DNA of 33,976 bases from assembly GCF_900155435.1 (NCBI RefSeq), contig NZ_LT700212.1:3255578-3289553 (forward strand). Direction: 5' to 3'. How positions within the stretch are numbered: the first letter of the stretch is position 1; every line of letters starts with the position of its first letter. Source of the stretch: Actinomyces provencensis (lineage in GTDB: Bacteria; Actinomycetota; Actinomycetes; Actinomycetales; Actinomycetaceae). Shown here one piece after another: positions 1 to 7,155 of this stretch. The notes under the pieces were generated by a model, which saw only the letters and a list, made by a program, of their open reading frames with translations, was not told the origin of the DNA and made no database searches. The position numbers were made by a program, and so were the translations under genes.

Positions 1-356
1 ACGACGCGTCCTCCCTGGCGATGACCGAGGGGGAGCGTCCCGCGGACGTCCGGGTCGTGGTGCTCGACGACCACGGGGGGTCGATCTTCGCGGGTCTTGA
101 GCACGGACGCCCCGAGTACACCGAGGACTTCCCCCACTGGTTCGCGACGCCCCAGTCGGTGTCCGTGCAGGCACTCGCGCAGGCCTACGGAGCCGCGTAC
201 CGGGAGGTCGGATCCCCCGGGGAGCTGCGTGGCGTCCTGGCCGGGCCCGTCGGAGGCCTGGAGGTCGTCCACGTGCGCGTGCGTCGGGATCCCGCTGCCC
301 TGGCCGCTCTGGCACAGGCACCCGGTGGGGGAGACGCGGGCGCGCAGCGCAGGTGA
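1..356 (+). CDS. menD: MenD C-terminal part (5' truncated by window edge)
   Basis: This is the end of 2-succinyl-5-enolpyruvyl-6-hydroxy-3-cyclohexene-1-carboxylate synthase, the thiamine-diphosphate enzyme that condenses isochorismate with 2-oxoglutarate in menaquinone synthesis. The open frame enters from the left edge (first full codon at base 3) and ends with TGA at 354-356. The visible residues carry the C-terminal signature: VVVLDDHGGSIF (compare VVLNDDGGGIF in the family), then a phenylalanine/histidine-rich stretch with FATP, then the ALAQAYGAAYREV segment and a final beta strand VVHVRV. An internal ATG at base 21 is not the start, because the similarity continues upstream of it. Neighbouring menF and menG support the pathway assignment. 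The thiamine-binding N-terminal portion is outside the window. Confidence 0.88.
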   Translation, partial: DASSLAMTEGERPADVRVVVLDDHGGSIFAGLEHGRPEYTEDFPHWFATPQSVSVQALAQAYGAAYREVGSPGELRGVLAGPVGGLEVVHVRVRRDPAALAALAQAPGGGDAGAQRR

Positions 357-539
357 GTACCCCGGAGGTCGGGGAGGAGGGCGCGGAGGACGGGCATCGG
401 GAGAGCGGGTGGACGACAGCCGCGCCCGGTGCCGCGACGGCTCGTCGGGGAGTTCAGGAAACATCCAGACAGGTCTCAGGCAACAGCGACGAACGGTGCC
501 CACAATGGTGCCAACAGGACCCCGGAGAGAAGGAACCAC

Positions 540-2534
540 ATGAGCGACCATCGTCCAGACGAAGCTGATTCGCCCGCCACGCCGTCCCCGGACGACGCGT
601 GGCGCCCCACACCCGAAGGGGACGGTGGCGGGACGGCGGACGTCCCGGACACCGGGCTCCCCACCACACACGGATCCGAGGAGGGGACGCCCGCCGACAC
701 GCCGTCAGGGGACACCCCGACGGAACAGCTCCCGGCCCCGGCTCCCACGCAGCAGTACCCGAGCACGCACCCGACCCAGGAGCTCCCGACCACGGGGACG
801 ACGGGAGCGCCCTCGTCCACCAGTGGCACCGGCAGCGTCGGCGACACGGGCACGGGTGCCGGTCCGGGTACGGCAGGGGAACAGGCGCCCCGGGCACGGT
901 CCCCCTGGGTGAACCCGGGCAGCGTGCAGGCGAGCAGCGGGAGTCCGGCGGACCCGGGTCCCGTCGGGACGGATCGCCCCTCGGGCGTCCCCACCCGGGG
1001 AGCATCTCCCTGGGGCAGCCCGGCCGACGGCACCTCCACCCCGGCTCCCGCCTCCACCCGGCCCGCCGGATCGACCGGCGACCCTGCAGCAGCGAGCCCC
1101 TCGACCGGCGGTCCGACCCCCGGAGGGACTCCCGGCTGGGGGGCCGGTGCCCAAGGGGCACCAGCCCCCGGCGCGAGCGGTTACGGTGCCCCGGCCTCCG
1201 GCACGCCCGGTCACGGTGCACCTGCCTACGGTGCCCCGGCCTACGGGGCTCCGCCCACCGGTGACGCGGGCGCCTACTCCCAGTACGCCCAGAGTGTGGC
1301 GGCGCCCTCGTCGACGAGGACACGCCAGCGCTCCGGCCGCGGACCCGGGTGGCTGGCACTCCTGGTCGCCATGGTGGTGACAGCCATGATCGCAGTCGGA
1401 TCCACCCTGGCGCTCGGTGGCGGGACCCAGACGGCCCAACCCGCAGCGACCGCCACCACCCAGGCGACGGCCCAGACGGTCAGTCCGGTCCAGTCCTCGG
1501 GTGACGCCCCTGACTGGGAGGCCGTCGCCGCCGCAGTCTCGCCCGCCACGGTGACGATCACGGTCGAGTCCTCCTCGAGTTCGGACATCGGCTCCGGTGT
1601 GGTCTATGACGCCTCAGGACACATCGTGACGAACTACCACGTGATCTCCGCTGCGGTCTCGTCCTCGTCGGGGACGTCGAACACGTCGGGCTCCACCAGC
1701 GGGGCGATCACCGTGACGCTCTCGGACGGTCGGCTCTACGAGGCGACCGTGGTCGGGTACGACCAGACCACCGACCTCGCGGTCATCCAGTTGAAGAACC
1801 CGCCCTCCGACCTCACGGTGGCGACCTTCGGGTCCTCCGCGGACCTGGTCGTCGGGCAGTCGGTCATGGCGATCGGCTCGCCACTGGGTCTCTCCGACAC
1901 GGTGACCACCGGCGTCGTCTCCGCCCTGAACCGGCCCGTGGAGGTCTCCACCTCGGAGACCCAGGAGACCGACCCGAATGATCCCTTCGGACAGCTGCCG
2001 CAGCAGGGCCAGCAACAGAGCGCAACGGACTCGGTGATCACCAACGCCATCCAGGTCGATGCCTCCATCAACCCCGGGAACTCCGGTGGCCCGCTGTTCG
2101 ACGCGTCGGGGGCCGTGGTGGGGATCAACTTCTCGATCGCCTCGTTGTCGAGCTCAAGTGACTCCTCGGGGTCCATCGGTCTGGGCTTCGCCATCCCCTC
2201 CGACCTCGTGAAGTCCGTGACCGACCAGCTGATCTCCACGGGCACGGTCGACCACGCGGTCCTGGGCGTCACGATCCAGTCGGGCACGGCCACCGTCGAC
2301 GGGACGACCCGGATCGGTGCCGAGGTCGCATCGGTGACCTCGGGCGGGGCCGCTGCCGAGGCGGGCATCAAGGTGGGTGACGTCATCCTCAGCGTCGACG
2401 GCGACCAGGTGAGTTCCGCGAAGTCCCTGTCGGGCTACGTGCGCCGCCACAAGAGCGGTGACTCGATCACACTGGAGGTCGCCCGCGACGGCTCCGTCCA
2501 GAACGTCCAGGTGACGCTCGGCTCGAAGAGCTGA
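540..2534 (+). CDS. htrA: Membrane-anchored HtrA-type serine protease with PDZ domain
   Basis: This 664-residue protein belongs to the trypsin-like S1C (HtrA/DegP) family and probably degrades or refolds damaged proteins outside the membrane. Residues 1-267 are low-complexity Pro/Thr/Gly/Ser-rich sequence, ending in short repeats built on GAPAYGAP. One membrane segment follows at about 271-294. The protease domain has the triad H367 (TNYHVI), D412 (TTDLAVI) and S515 (PGNSGGPL). A single PDZ domain fills roughly 575-664. The ATG at 540 is chosen because AGAAGGA lies just upstream; the frame is open further upstream but without a better start. The topology (cytoplasmic tail, one anchor, external protease-PDZ) is typical of actinobacterial HtrA proteins. 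It converges on menF. The natural substrates cannot be told from sequence. Confidence 0.93.
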   Translation: MSDHRPDEADSPATPSPDDAWRPTPEGDGGGTADVPDTGLPTTHGSEEGTPADTPSGDTPTEQLPAPAPTQQYPSTHPTQELPTTGTTGAPSSTSGTGSVGDTGTGAGPGTAGEQAPRARSPWVNPGSVQASSGSPADPGPVGTDRPSGVPTRGASPWGSPADGTSTPAPASTRPAGSTGDPAAASPSTGGPTPGGTPGWGAGAQGAPAPGASGYGAPASGTPGHGAPAYGAPAYGAPPTGDAGAYSQYAQSVAAPSSTRTRQRSGRGPGWLALLVAMVVTAMIAVGSTLALGGGTQTAQPAATATTQATAQTVSPVQSSGDAPDWEAVAAAVSPATVTITVESSSSSDIGSGVVYDASGHIVTNYHVISAAVSSSSGTSNTSGSTSGAITVTLSDGRLYEATVVGYDQTTDLAVIQLKNPPSDLTVATFGSSADLVVGQSVMAIGSPLGLSDTVTTGVVSALNRPVEVSTSETQETDPNDPFGQLPQQGQQQSATDSVITNAIQVDASINPGNSGGPLFDASGAVVGINFSIASLSSSSDSSGSIGLGFAIPSDLVKSVTDQLISTGTVDHAVLGVTIQSGTATVDGTTRIGAEVASVTSGGAAAEAGIKVGDVILSVDGDQVSSAKSLSGYVRRHKSGDSITLEVARDGSVQNVQVTLGSKS

Positions 2535-2558
2535 GCGCCGGGGCCCGGTGCCCCGCGC
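2535..2558 (+). terminator. Hairpin directly after htrA
   Basis: A perfect inverted repeat, CGGGGC/GCCCCG around a five-base loop (2539-2555), begins four bases after the htrA stop. It can be extended by GCG/CGC pairs across one bulged base. No T-tract follows, which is common for GC-rich actinobacterial terminators. It is likely the htrA terminator, judged from position and symmetry only. Confidence 0.5.
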
Positions 2559-2740
2559 GGGGGTGGGGAGCCGGGCCGCAGGCAGCTGAGCGGCGTGGGG
2601 ATGCACGAGGGCGGGGCGAGGGCGGGGAACTGGGTCTCCGAGGGATCGGATGTCCCGGACTCGTCCTCGTCGTCCGTCGCCGCTCTCCGGCGTCTCCCCC
2701 GTGCACGGAGTACGGGCCGGGCGCCGGAGACGTGGCGGTG

Positions 2741-2793
2741 CCGGGGGGCGTGCCCCGGAGGGCCGGGAGGGCGTGTCCCGGGGTCAGACCCCG
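2741..2793 (-). terminator. Hairpins at the 3' end of menF
   Basis: Two inverted repeats lie at the end of the leftward menF gene. CCGGGG-6 nt-CCCCGG spans 2741-2758. A 15-base palindrome, CGGGGTC-A-GACCCCG (2779-2793), covers the menF stop codon itself. A longer-range 9-bp stem, TCTCCGGCG (2684-2692) with CGCCGGAGA (2722-2730), lies in the same gap. Together they plausibly end menF transcription and insulate it from the converging htrA. No T-run is present. Confidence 0.45.
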
Positions 2794-4052
2794 AGCGCCT
2801 CGAGCACGGGGGCCATCTTGGCGCGGGTCTCTGCCAGTTCCACCTCGGGCACGGAGTCGGGCATGATGCCCCCGCCCGCGAACACGCGCACCGAGCGGCG
2901 GTCGTGGGAGACCTGTCCGCACCGCAGGGCGATGGCGAACTCGCCCTCGCCCGAGGCGTCGATCCAGCCCACAGGGCCGGAATAGCGGCCACGTCGTGTG
3001 GACTCGAAGGACTCCAGGAGGTCGAAGGCCAGCTTGGTCGGCGTACCGCACACAGCAGCGGTCGGGTGCAGGGCGGCCACGACGTCCAGGACGTTGGCCG
3101 CCCCGAGGGTCGCGGTCACGTCGGTGGCCAGGTGCGAGACGTTGGGCAGGTCGATGACGCGGGGTTCGGTGGGCACGTCCAGGGTGTCGGCGATGGGGGA
3201 GAGGGCGCGTGCCACCGACTCGACGGCCAGCAGGTGCTCGGTGCGGTCCTTCATCGAGGACAACAGTTCGGCACCCTCGCCGGCGGCGGTGGTCCCGGCG
3301 AGCACACGGGAGAACACGGTCCCCGTGCTCATCGACGCGAGCATCTCGGGGGAGGCGCCGATCAGGCCGTCCACGGCGTAGGCCCAGGTCGTGGGGTAGA
3401 GCTCGTGGAGGCGCACGAGGAGGTGGCGCTCGTCGACGGGCTCCGCAGCGGAGACCACCATGTCGCGGCTCATGACGACCTTGGAGGCAGCCCCCGTGCG
3501 CAGACGCGTGATCAGACGTCGCACCGACTCCATCCACTGGGTCTGGGTCATGCGCCCGGTCTCGGTCCACAGACCGCGCGGCGCCCGCACGGGCTGCTCC
3601 TCGCGTTCCCGCAGTGCGGCGTCCAGTGCCTCCAGTGGCTCCCCGGGTTCGCTCCCGGCTGCCGTGGAGACGATCCACCGGCCGCCCTCGTCGTCGATGA
3701 CGAGCACGGAGGGGACCACCAGGAAGCCCGGGGTCTCCCAGGCGAAACCGAAGGAACCCAGTGCCACGGGGACGACGGGGGCGTCCTCGGGTGCGGCGAC
3801 AACCGCGCGCGCCCGGGCCGAGTCCCACTCCCGTGCCGCCTCGCGGATCGCATGGCGCCCACGGACCTCGATGCGCAGTGCCTCGCCCCACCCGACCATG
3901 CTGGTGCGGTCGCCGAGCCAGGCCAGGGGTGCATCGGATGAGGGCAGGAGGTCGACGAGGGCGACCCCGGCCACCGGGTGGTCGCCCGGAAGCGCCGCGA
4001 CCCTGACGTGCAGGTCGGGGGTGGCGGGCTGGGCCTGGAGGGGAGATGACAT
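2784..4052 (-). CDS. menF: Isochorismate synthase
   Basis: This 422-residue chorismate-utilising enzyme converts chorismate to isochorismate, the entry step of menaquinone synthesis. The C-terminal two thirds hold the family core: ASKVVMSRD with the catalytic lysine at about K191, ASPEMLASM, an acidic Mg-binding segment (SMKDRTEHLLAVESV), LHPTAAVCGTPT, a GWID strand, and the end motif FAGGGIMPDSVPEVELAETR with its conserved glutamates. The length fits the MenF/EntC/DhbC group; menD and menG nearby make menaquinone the likely pathway rather than a siderophore. The ATG at 4052 is preferred because homology begins there. It has no Shine-Dalgarno, but a TACCAT hexamer sits six bases upstream, so the mRNA may be leaderless. 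The frame stays open upstream through an intergenic repeat array, which is not coding. Confidence 0.92.
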   Translation of the reverse strand: MSSPLQAQPATPDLHVRVAALPGDHPVAGVALVDLLPSSDAPLAWLGDRTSMVGWGEALRIEVRGRHAIREAAREWDSARARAVVAAPEDAPVVPVALGSFGFAWETPGFLVVPSVLVIDDEGGRWIVSTAAGSEPGEPLEALDAALREREEQPVRAPRGLWTETGRMTQTQWMESVRRLITRLRTGAASKVVMSRDMVVSAAEPVDERHLLVRLHELYPTTWAYAVDGLIGASPEMLASMSTGTVFSRVLAGTTAAGEGAELLSSMKDRTEHLLAVESVARALSPIADTLDVPTEPRVIDLPNVSHLATDVTATLGAANVLDVVAALHPTAAVCGTPTKLAFDLLESFESTRRGRYSGPVGWIDASGEGEFAIALRCGQVSHDRRSVRVFAGGGIMPDSVPEVELAETRAKMAPVLEALGV

Positions 4053-4058
4053 GGGGCC

Positions 4059-4064
4059 ATGGTA
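4059..4064 (-). promoter_or_regulatory. Candidate -10 box for leaderless menF
   Basis: Read on the minus strand, TACCAT fits the actinobacterial TANNNT -10 pattern and is separated by six bases from the menF ATG at 4052. That spacing would place the transcription start on the ATG. There is no ribosome binding site in front of menF, which agrees with a leaderless transcript. No convincing -35 is seen. Confidence 0.4.
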
Positions 4065-4131
4065 TCCAGAGGCCCCGGTGGGCGCGGGATGTGTGGGGAG
4101 GTGAGGACCAGCAGGGATGGTGGGGCTCCGG

Positions 4132-4285
4132 TCGAGGCACCGGGTTCGCGTCGAGGCACCGGGTTCGCGGCGAGATACCGGGTTCGCGGCGAGATACCGG
4201 GTCCGAGATGAGATACCGGGTTCGCGGCGAGATACCGGGGTGTGCGCGTGGATCTCAACCACAACCGTGGATCTCATTGAGACTC
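4132..4285. repeat. 19-bp tandem repeat, six units plus two related units reversed
   Basis: Six abutting 19-base units start at 4132, 4151, 4170, 4189, 4208 and 4227. Units 1 and 2 are identical (TCGAGGCACCGGGTTCGCG). Units 3-5 are variants of GCGAGATACCGGGTTCGCG, and unit 6 diverges at its end. Two more 19-mers, at 4248 and 4267, both begin GTGGATCTCA. They carry the ATCTC complement of the GAGAT core, so they look like the same element in the opposite orientation at the same period. There are no spacers, so this is not a CRISPR array. Function unknown. Confidence 0.85.
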
Positions 4286-4325
4286 GGTGGCCGACGGGAG
4301 GGGGAACGGGAGCCGGACCCGACGG

Positions 4326-4464
4326 GAGAGCGGACTTCGGGCCCGGGACAGAGCGGACTTCGAGCCCCGAACAGAGCGGACTTCGGGCCCGGGACAGAGC
4401 GGACTTCGAGCCCCGAACAGAGCGGACTTCGGGCCCGGAACAGAGCGGACTTCGGCGGGTGGAA
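4326..4464 (+). repeat. 23-bp tandem repeat, locus 1 (six units)
   Basis: Six units start at 4326, 4349, 4372, 4395, 4418 and 4441. All contain the core CAGAGCGGACTTCG (first base G in unit 1). The remaining nine bases alternate between GGCCCGGGA and AGCCCCGAA in units 1-4, then drift. The alternation suggests duplication of a 46-bp double unit. The same core recurs at 24098-24166 (reverse orientation) and 30319-30410. The array ends 28 bases before the menG start, so the menG promoter must lie inside or beyond it. Confidence 0.9.
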
Positions 4465-4491
4465 CGGCGCGGGCGTGGGATCATGGGTGTC

Positions 4492-5208
4492 ATGACTGAA
4501 ACGGACCACGGAGCACGGGCGGACCTCGACAAGCAGCCGGCGGACGTCGCCTCCATGTTCGACCAGGTCTCCTCCCGCTACGACCTCATGAACCGCCTGA
4601 TGTCGGGCGGGATGGACAAGGTCTGGCAGACGGCCATGTGCTCGGCGGTCGGTGCGCGACCGGGGGAGAAGGTCCTCGACCTGGCCGCCGGGACCGGCGC
4701 CTCCTCCGCGGCACTGGCGCGTTCGGGTGCCGAGGTCATCGCCTGCGACCTCTCGACGGGCATGATCCGTGTCGGTCGGGAGCGCCACCCCGACATCGAG
4801 TTCGTCCAGGGGGACGCCACCGACCTCTCCTTCGCGGACGCTTCCTTCGACGCGGTGACGATCTCCTACGGACTGCGCAACGTCGTGGACACCGAGGCGG
4901 CGCTGCGGGAGATGGCCCGGGTGACCCGTCCGGGCGGTCGCCTCGTCGTCTGTGAGTTCTCGACCCCCACGAACGCCGCCTTCGGGAGCCTCTACCGGTT
5001 CCACCTGCGTCACGTCATGCCGGTCATCGCGCACCTCGCCAGCTCCGACGACGTCGCCTACGACTACCTGGTCGAGTCGATCCTGGACTGGCCCGACCAG
5101 GTGACGCTGGCCCGGACCATCGCGGGGTGCGGGTGGGAGCACGTCGCCCACCGAAATCTGACCGGGGGCATCGTGGCGCTCCACCGCGCGCGCAAGCCCC
5201 TGGCCTGA
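4492..5208 (+). CDS. menG: Demethylmenaquinone methyltransferase
   Basis: This 238-residue class I SAM-dependent methyltransferase of the UbiE/MenG family methylates demethylmenaquinone at the membrane face, the last ring-modifying step of menaquinone synthesis. Family marks are FDQVSSRYDLMNRLMSGG near the N-terminus, the SAM-binding motif VLDLAAGTGASS, the acidic strand end ACDLSTGM, GDATDLSF, ISYGLRNV, and the C-terminal NLTGGIVALHRA. Two in-frame ATGs are possible (4483 and 4492). The second gives the usual length, but neither has a strong ribosome site. The gene sits between menF and the MenJ-like reductase. A 23-bp repeat array lies just upstream. The alternative name is ubiE. Confidence 0.93.
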   Translation: MTETDHGARADLDKQPADVASMFDQVSSRYDLMNRLMSGGMDKVWQTAMCSAVGARPGEKVLDLAAGTGASSAALARSGAEVIACDLSTGMIRVGRERHPDIEFVQGDATDLSFADASFDAVTISYGLRNVVDTEAALREMARVTRPGGRLVVCEFSTPTNAAFGSLYRFHLRHVMPVIAHLASSDDVAYDYLVESILDWPDQVTLARTIAGCGWEHVAHRNLTGGIVALHRARKPLA

Positions 5209-5447
5209 GGGAATGCCCCCGAGGGGGAGAACTACGGCAATTAGGTGACCTCGCACTTGCGCAATTGGGGAAGGGCGTCCTGCCCTCCTGTCCGGGAAGA
5301 CCGGGCATTGTGCACGTCAGCAGGCCCGCGGTCAGCGCCCCGGGAGGACGGGGATAGTCTTCATGCTGGACTCCGGGCCCATGCCCGGCGCTCCGTGTGC
5401 ACGTTCGTGGTCGTGCGACCACCTGACCGAGGGACCGAGGAGACGCA
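5209..5447 (+). promoter_or_regulatory. Leader of the menJ-nuo block: weak promoter and two stem-loops
   Basis: This 239-bp gap precedes the long menJ-nuo transcription block. A TAGTCT hexamer (5355-5360) fits the TANNNT -10 pattern, but its -35 region is poor. Downstream are two perfect inverted repeats: CCGGGC-4 nt-GCCCGG (5373-5388) and GTGGTC-4 nt-GACCAC (5407-5422). They would fall in the 5' leader, the second about 25 bases before the GTG start. A smaller stem, AGGGC/GCCCT, is at 5272-5286 and could end menG. Regulation by these elements is inference. Confidence 0.35.
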
Positions 5448-6728
5448 GTGAGCGACGACCTGGCGCGGGACATCGTCGCCGACGTCGTGATCGTCGGCGC
5501 TGGTCCCGCGGGAGCCGCCACGGCCTACCACCTCGCTGCCCTCGGTGTGGACGTCGCCGTCCTGGAGAAGGCCGAGTTCCCCCGCGACAAGATCTGCGGG
5601 GACGGGCTCACCCCCGCCGCCGTCCACGAGCTCGTCCTCATGGGCATGGACATCTCCGGTTGGACCCACAACCGGGGCCTGCGGGTCCTGGGCGGCGGAC
5701 ACACCATGCACATGGAGTGGCCCGACCAGAAGTCCCTGCCCGGGTACGGGCTCACCCGGGCGCGCATGCACCTGGACCACGAACTCATCCGTCACGCCGT
5801 GTCCGCCGGCGCCCGGCTGTACGAGGGCTACACCGTCACCGGCCCCCTCACCGACGGCAACGGCCGCGTCGCCGGCGTCACCGCCCGGCTCGGACGCGGG
5901 GCGAACGCCCTGGAGGTCACCGCCCGGGCGAAGCTGGTGGTCGAGGCCGGGGGTGTCTCCGCCCGGCTCGCCACGTCACTGGGCATCGAGCGCAATGTGC
6001 ACCGCCCCCTCGGGGTCGCCGCGCGCACCTACTTCCGCTCCCCGCGCTCGGACGACGAGTGGCTGGAGTCCCACCTCGAGCTGTGGAGCGGGAAGCCCGG
6101 CAGCTCGGAGCTCATGCCCGGCTACGGCTGGATCTTCCCCATGGGGGACGGGACCGTGAACGTCGGACTCGGCTCGGTCTCCTCCGACGGCCGCTCCACC
6201 GACATGCCCTACCGCCGGGTCTTCTCCCAGTGGACGGCGAACCTGCCCCCGGAGTGGGGCTTCACCCCCGACAACCAGGTCGGGCCCCTGCGCAGCGCGG
6301 CGCTGCCCATGAGCTTCAACCGCAAGCCGCACTACATCGAGGGACTCGTGGTCGTCGGCGACGCGGGCGGCATGGTCTCCCCCTTCAACGGGGAGGGCAT
6401 CGCCCCGGCACTGAAGGCCGGACGCCTCGCAGCGGGTGCCATCGCCCAGGGTCTCTCGCGGACCTCGCAGGCGGGTCTGGACCGGGCGATGTCGGCCTAC
6501 CCCGAGCAGTTGCGCGCGGAGTACGGCGGCTACTACTCCCTGGGCCGCGTCTTCGTGCGGCTCATCGAGAACCCGCGCATCATGCACCTGTGCACCTACT
6601 ACGGCCTGGGTCGCCCCCGTCTGATGGAACTGGTGAACAAGCTGCTCTCCGACGGTTTCGAACGTCATGGCGGGGACGCCGACGACCGTCTCATCACGAC
6701 GCTGGCCAAGGTGGTGCCCAAGGCATGA
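5448..6728 (+). CDS. menJ: FAD-dependent geranylgeranyl-reductase-family protein (MenJ-like menaquinone reductase)
   Basis: This 426-residue flavoprotein is related to geranylgeranyl reductases and probably saturates one or more isoprene units of the menaquinone tail, as MenJ does in mycobacteria. The N-terminal dinucleotide fold has DVVIVGAGPAGAATAYHLA with glycines at 17, 19 and 22. FPRDKICGDGLTP follows near residues 47-59. The second FAD motif, VVVGDAGGMVSPFNGEGI, lies near 301-318. The GTG at 5448 is supported by GAGGAG just upstream. The gene lies between menG and nuoA, with the side-chain synthase at the far end of the nuo operon. The family also acts on chlorophyll and archaeal lipids; the menaquinone role is inferred from the neighbours. 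NuoA follows after 55 bases, probably in the same transcript. Confidence 0.85.
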   Translation: MSDDLARDIVADVVIVGAGPAGAATAYHLAALGVDVAVLEKAEFPRDKICGDGLTPAAVHELVLMGMDISGWTHNRGLRVLGGGHTMHMEWPDQKSLPGYGLTRARMHLDHELIRHAVSAGARLYEGYTVTGPLTDGNGRVAGVTARLGRGANALEVTARAKLVVEAGGVSARLATSLGIERNVHRPLGVAARTYFRSPRSDDEWLESHLELWSGKPGSSELMPGYGWIFPMGDGTVNVGLGSVSSDGRSTDMPYRRVFSQWTANLPPEWGFTPDNQVGPLRSAALPMSFNRKPHYIEGLVVVGDAGGMVSPFNGEGIAPALKAGRLAAGAIAQGLSRTSQAGLDRAMSAYPEQLRAEYGGYYSLGRVFVRLIENPRIMHLCTYYGLGRPRLMELVNKLLSDGFERHGGDADDRLITTLAKVVPKA

Positions 6729-6783
6729 GACCACGGATACCCACCGACCGCCCCACCCCGACCCGACCCTCCCTGGAGGAACG

Positions 6784-7143
6784 ATGACCAATCCCTACGT
6801 CCCGCTGCTGATCATGGCGGCAGCCGCCCTCGTCCTGGCGCTGGCAGGCCTGGGCGCGTCGGCGATCCTGGGGCCCTCGAAGAAGAACAAGGTCAAGGCC
6901 CAGAACTACGAGTGCGGCATCGACCCCTCCACCCAGGACATCACCCAGGCCCGTTTCCCGGTGCGCTACTACCTGGTGGCGATGACCTTCATCATCTTCG
7001 ACATCGAGGTCGTGTTCATGTACCCGTGGGCCGTCAGCTTCGACCAGCTGGGCCTGTTCGGGTTGGTGTCCATGCTCACCTTCATCGCCCTGATCACGGT
7101 GCCCTACATCTACGAGTGGCGCCGCGGCGGCCTGGACTTCTGA
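6784..7143 (+). CDS. nuoA: NADH-quinone oxidoreductase subunit A
   Basis: This 119-residue membrane subunit of complex I helps form the quinone pocket and the link between the peripheral and membrane arms. Three hydrophobic helices are visible, with the conserved YECGIDP loop after the first, the RYYLVAMTFIIFDIEVVF helix carrying acidic residues, and YEWRRGGLDF at the end. GGAGGA lies just upstream of the ATG at 6784; the frame is open further upstream into menJ, but the family length fixes this start. It is the first gene of a complete nuoA-N set. Confidence 0.96.
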   Translation: MTNPYVPLLIMAAAALVLALAGLGASAILGPSKKNKVKAQNYECGIDPSTQDITQARFPVRYYLVAMTFIIFDIEVVFMYPWAVSFDQLGLFGLVSMLTFIALITVPYIYEWRRGGLDF

Positions 7144-7155
7144 GGAGGAACCGAC

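Larger units (their letters stand above)
4053..4491. other. 439-bp divergent intergenic region filled with two tandem repeat arrays
   Basis: This gap separates divergent menF and menG. Reading from the left, it holds the menF promoter candidate, about 65 bp of unremarkable sequence, a 19-bp repeat array (4132-4285), a short spacer, and a 23-bp repeat array (4326-4464) ending about 28 bases before menG. Frames run through the arrays only because stops are rare in GC-rich DNA; their translations are periodic and match no protein I know. Confidence 0.8.

Noticed and set aside
370-539. Promoter for htrA
   Set aside because: I looked for TANNNT and ECF-type boxes in the gap after menD and found no convincing pair, so none is annotated.
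540-560. HtrA as part of menaquinone synthesis
   Set aside because: It only lies between menD and menF; its catalytic triad and PDZ domain define a protease, and no functional link is visible.
2595-3941. Long frame on the plus strand opposite menF
   Set aside because: Antisense shadow typical of GC-rich DNA; menF on the other strand has clear family motifs, this one has none.
4326-4464. CRISPR array
   Set aside because: Units abut with a 14-base constant part and 9 variable bases; no unique spacers of 28-40 bases and no cas genes.
4117-4491. Open frames running through the repeat arrays into menG or out of menF
   Set aside because: Their translations are simple periodic read-outs of 19- and 23-bp repeats, and family similarity starts only at the chosen menG and menF starts.
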